Of a stretch of 64,000 bases of DNA, positions 62,577 to 64,000 are shown piece by piece (positions within the stretch are counted from its first letter, which is position 1; the number at the start of each line of letters is the position of its first letter). The DNA is taken from NCBI RefSeq assembly GCF_025905425.1, contig NZ_CP109603.1:2082001-2146000 (forward strand), written 5' to 3'. The position numbers and the translations under genes were made by a program. The notes beneath the pieces are model-generated. The model saw only the letters and a list, made by a program, of their open reading frames with translations. It was not told the origin of the DNA and did not search any database. This DNA comes from Pseudomonas putida. GTDB taxonomy: Bacteria; Pseudomonadota; Gammaproteobacteria; Pseudomonadales; Pseudomonadaceae.

Positions 62577-64000
62577 ATGGCACTTGGCAGACGACAATTT
62601 TTTAAACTTTGCACGGCCGGCGCGGCGGCAGCGACCACCGTGTCGCTGGGCTTTGCCCCGGCGGTGGCCAATGCCAGCCAGTCACGCCAATACAAGCTGT
62701 TGCGTGCCAAAGAGACACGCAACAACTGCACCTACTGTTCGGTAGGCTGCGGCATCCTCATGTACAGCCTCGGCGACGGCGCGAAAAACGCCAAAGCGCG
62801 CATCTTCCATATCGAAGGCGACCCGGACCACCCGGTCAGCCGCGGTTCGCTGTGCCCGAAAGGGGCGGGGCTGGTGGACTACATCCACAGCGAGCAACGC
62901 CTGATGTACCCGGAGTATCGGGCGCCAGGCTCGGACACGTGGCAGCGCATCACTTGGGACCACGCCATTGAGCGCATCGCCCGGCTGATGAAGGCCGACC
63001 GCGATGCGAACTTCATCGAGAAAAACGCCAAGGGCGTTACCGTCAACCGTTGGCTGTCCACCGGCATGCTCTGCTCGTCTGCGGCCAGCAGTGAAACTGG
63101 CTCGCTCGACCAGCGCTTCACGCGCGCCCTGGGCATCCTCGGCACCGACAGCCAGGCCCGGGTCTGCCACGCCCCGACCGTGTCGGCGCTGGCACCGACC
63201 TTCGGCCGGGGGGCGATGACCAACAACTGGGTGGACATCAAGAACGCCAACGTCGTGCTGATCATGGGCGGTAACCCCGCCGAGGCGCACCCGGTGGGTT
63301 TCAAATGGGTGATCGAGGCGAAGATCCGCAACGGCGCCAAGGTGATCGTGGTCGATCCACGCTTCAACCGCAGCGCCTCGGTGGCCGACCTGTATTCGCC
63401 CATCCGCGCAGGCTCCGACATCACCTTCCTCATGGGGGTGGTCAACTACCTGATCAGCCATGACCGTATTCAGCATGAGTACGTGCGCGCCTACACCAAT
63501 GCCAGCCTGATCGTGCGCAGCGACTACAGCTTCGACGACGGGCTGTTCAGCGGCTACGACAGCGAGACCCGGCGCTACGATCGCAGCTCCTGGGCTTATG
63601 AACTCGACGAGCAGGGCTTCGCCAAGCGCGACATGACGCTCAGCCACCCGCGTTGCGTGTACAACCTGCTCAAAGAGCACGTTAGCCGTTACACACCAGA
63701 GCGGGTCAGCGAGTTGTGCGGTACGCCAAAGGGCGATTTCCTGCAAATTTGCGAGATCCTTGCCAGCACCAGCGCACCGGACAAGACCGCCACCTTCCTC
63801 TATGCCCTGGGCTGGACCCACCACACCACGGGCGCCCAGATGATCCGTGGCTCGGGCATGATCCAGCTGCTGCTGGGCAATATCGGCATGGCCGGTGGCG
63901 GCGTCAACGCCCTGCGCGGGCACTCCAACATCCAGGGCTATACCGACCTGGGCCTGCTGTCGCAACGCCTGCCGGGTTACATGAACCTGCCGTCCGACAA
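62577..64000 (+). CDS. fdnG: Formate dehydrogenase-N/O alpha subunit, Cys type (3' end outside window)
   Basis: These are the first ~474 residues of the Mo/W-bis-MGD subunit that oxidises formate in the periplasm. A Tat signal (GRRQFFKL) opens the protein. The [4Fe-4S] motif is CTYCSVGCG then LCPKG (near 46-86). The active-site segment reads ARVCHAPTVSALAPTFGRGAM, with a TGC Cys codon at residue 197, where FdnG/FdoG enzymes have selenocysteine. GAGGAG lies six bases before the ATG at 62577. FdnH/FdnI-type subunits are expected downstream, outside the window. Confidence 0.93.
   Translation, partial: MALGRRQFFKLCTAGAAAATTVSLGFAPAVANASQSRQYKLLRAKETRNNCTYCSVGCGILMYSLGDGAKNAKARIFHIEGDPDHPVSRGSLCPKGAGLVDYIHSEQRLMYPEYRAPGSDTWQRITWDHAIERIARLMKADRDANFIEKNAKGVTVNRWLSTGMLCSSAASSETGSLDQRFTRALGILGTDSQARVCHAPTVSALAPTFGRGAMTNNWVDIKNANVVLIMGGNPAEAHPVGFKWVIEAKIRNGAKVIVVDPRFNRSASVADLYSPIRAGSDITFLMGVVNYLISHDRIQHEYVRAYTNASLIVRSDYSFDDGLFSGYDSETRRYDRSSWAYELDEQGFAKRDMTLSHPRCVYNLLKEHVSRYTPERVSELCGTPKGDFLQICEILASTSAPDKTATFLYALGWTHHTTGAQMIRGSGMIQLLLGNIGMAGGGVNALRGHSNIQGYTDLGLLSQRLPGYMNLPSD

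Noticed and set aside
63165..63167. UGA selenocysteine codon in fdnG
   Set aside because: I looked for TGA at the family position; the codon reads TGC, so the protein is Cys type.

Overview
The window looks like a chromosome segment of a Pseudomonas putida-group bacterium. GC is high, codon use is strongly GC-ending, a P. putida-type REP hairpin lies downstream of ybiT, and the core genes are typical pseudomonad ones (ybiT, osmE, DAHP synthase, hbdH, yejABE, ecotin, FDH-N/O alpha subunit). No complete rRNA or tRNA gene and no CRISPR array was found by eye.

Layout. 1-8.2 kb is core: a serine/threonine dehydratase (cut by the window edge), its YheO/DauR-like regulator, an amidase, a YghU-like GST, an alpha/beta hydrolase, an MFS transporter and the ABC-F protein YbiT. 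8.2-24.7 kb is an integrative element at the 5' end of ybiT. It has a tyrosine integrase, a putative excisionase, a phage early-type operon (NinX, a PP-loop PAPS-reductase-like protein, a DHH phosphoesterase, many small orphans), an alginate-lyase-like PL7 protein, an orphan gene flanked by two structured palindromic repeats with tRNA-like anticodon stem-loops, and a MocR regulator divergent from an EamA exporter. It has no repressor, replication, packaging or structural genes. 24.7-32.7 kb is a second, older element in tandem. It has a truncated integrase, a GNAT gene split exactly by an IS66-type element, and a FecI/FecR/TonB-receptor iron-signalling locus.

32.8-43.6 kb is mixed, with many small orphan genes and remnants. 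It holds a PDZ lipoprotein, a 75-bp palindrome, a reductase/TetR pair with a visible operator, an acyltransferase, a diguanylate cyclase, an RHS fragment, two pairs of paralogous mini-genes and OsmE. 43.6-64 kb is core: ogt, a nitrilase-family amidohydrolase, a phosphatase, an AraC regulator with two LysE exporters, a collapsed autotransporter, ketone-body genes (acetoacetyl-CoA synthetase and 3-hydroxybutyrate dehydrogenase around ecotin), a YejABE peptide importer without a visible ATPase gene, two parvulins, and DAHP synthase behind what looks like an aromatic-amino-acid attenuator with two tandem leader ORFs. The window ends inside a formate dehydrogenase alpha subunit that has Cys at the usual selenocysteine position.

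The most notable points are the tandem elements at ybiT, the twin tRNA-mimic palindromes around an orphan gene, the double-leader DAHP synthase attenuator, the prophage-borne PL7 protein, and the Cys-type FDH. All names come from reading motifs and family resemblance by eye; no database search was run.
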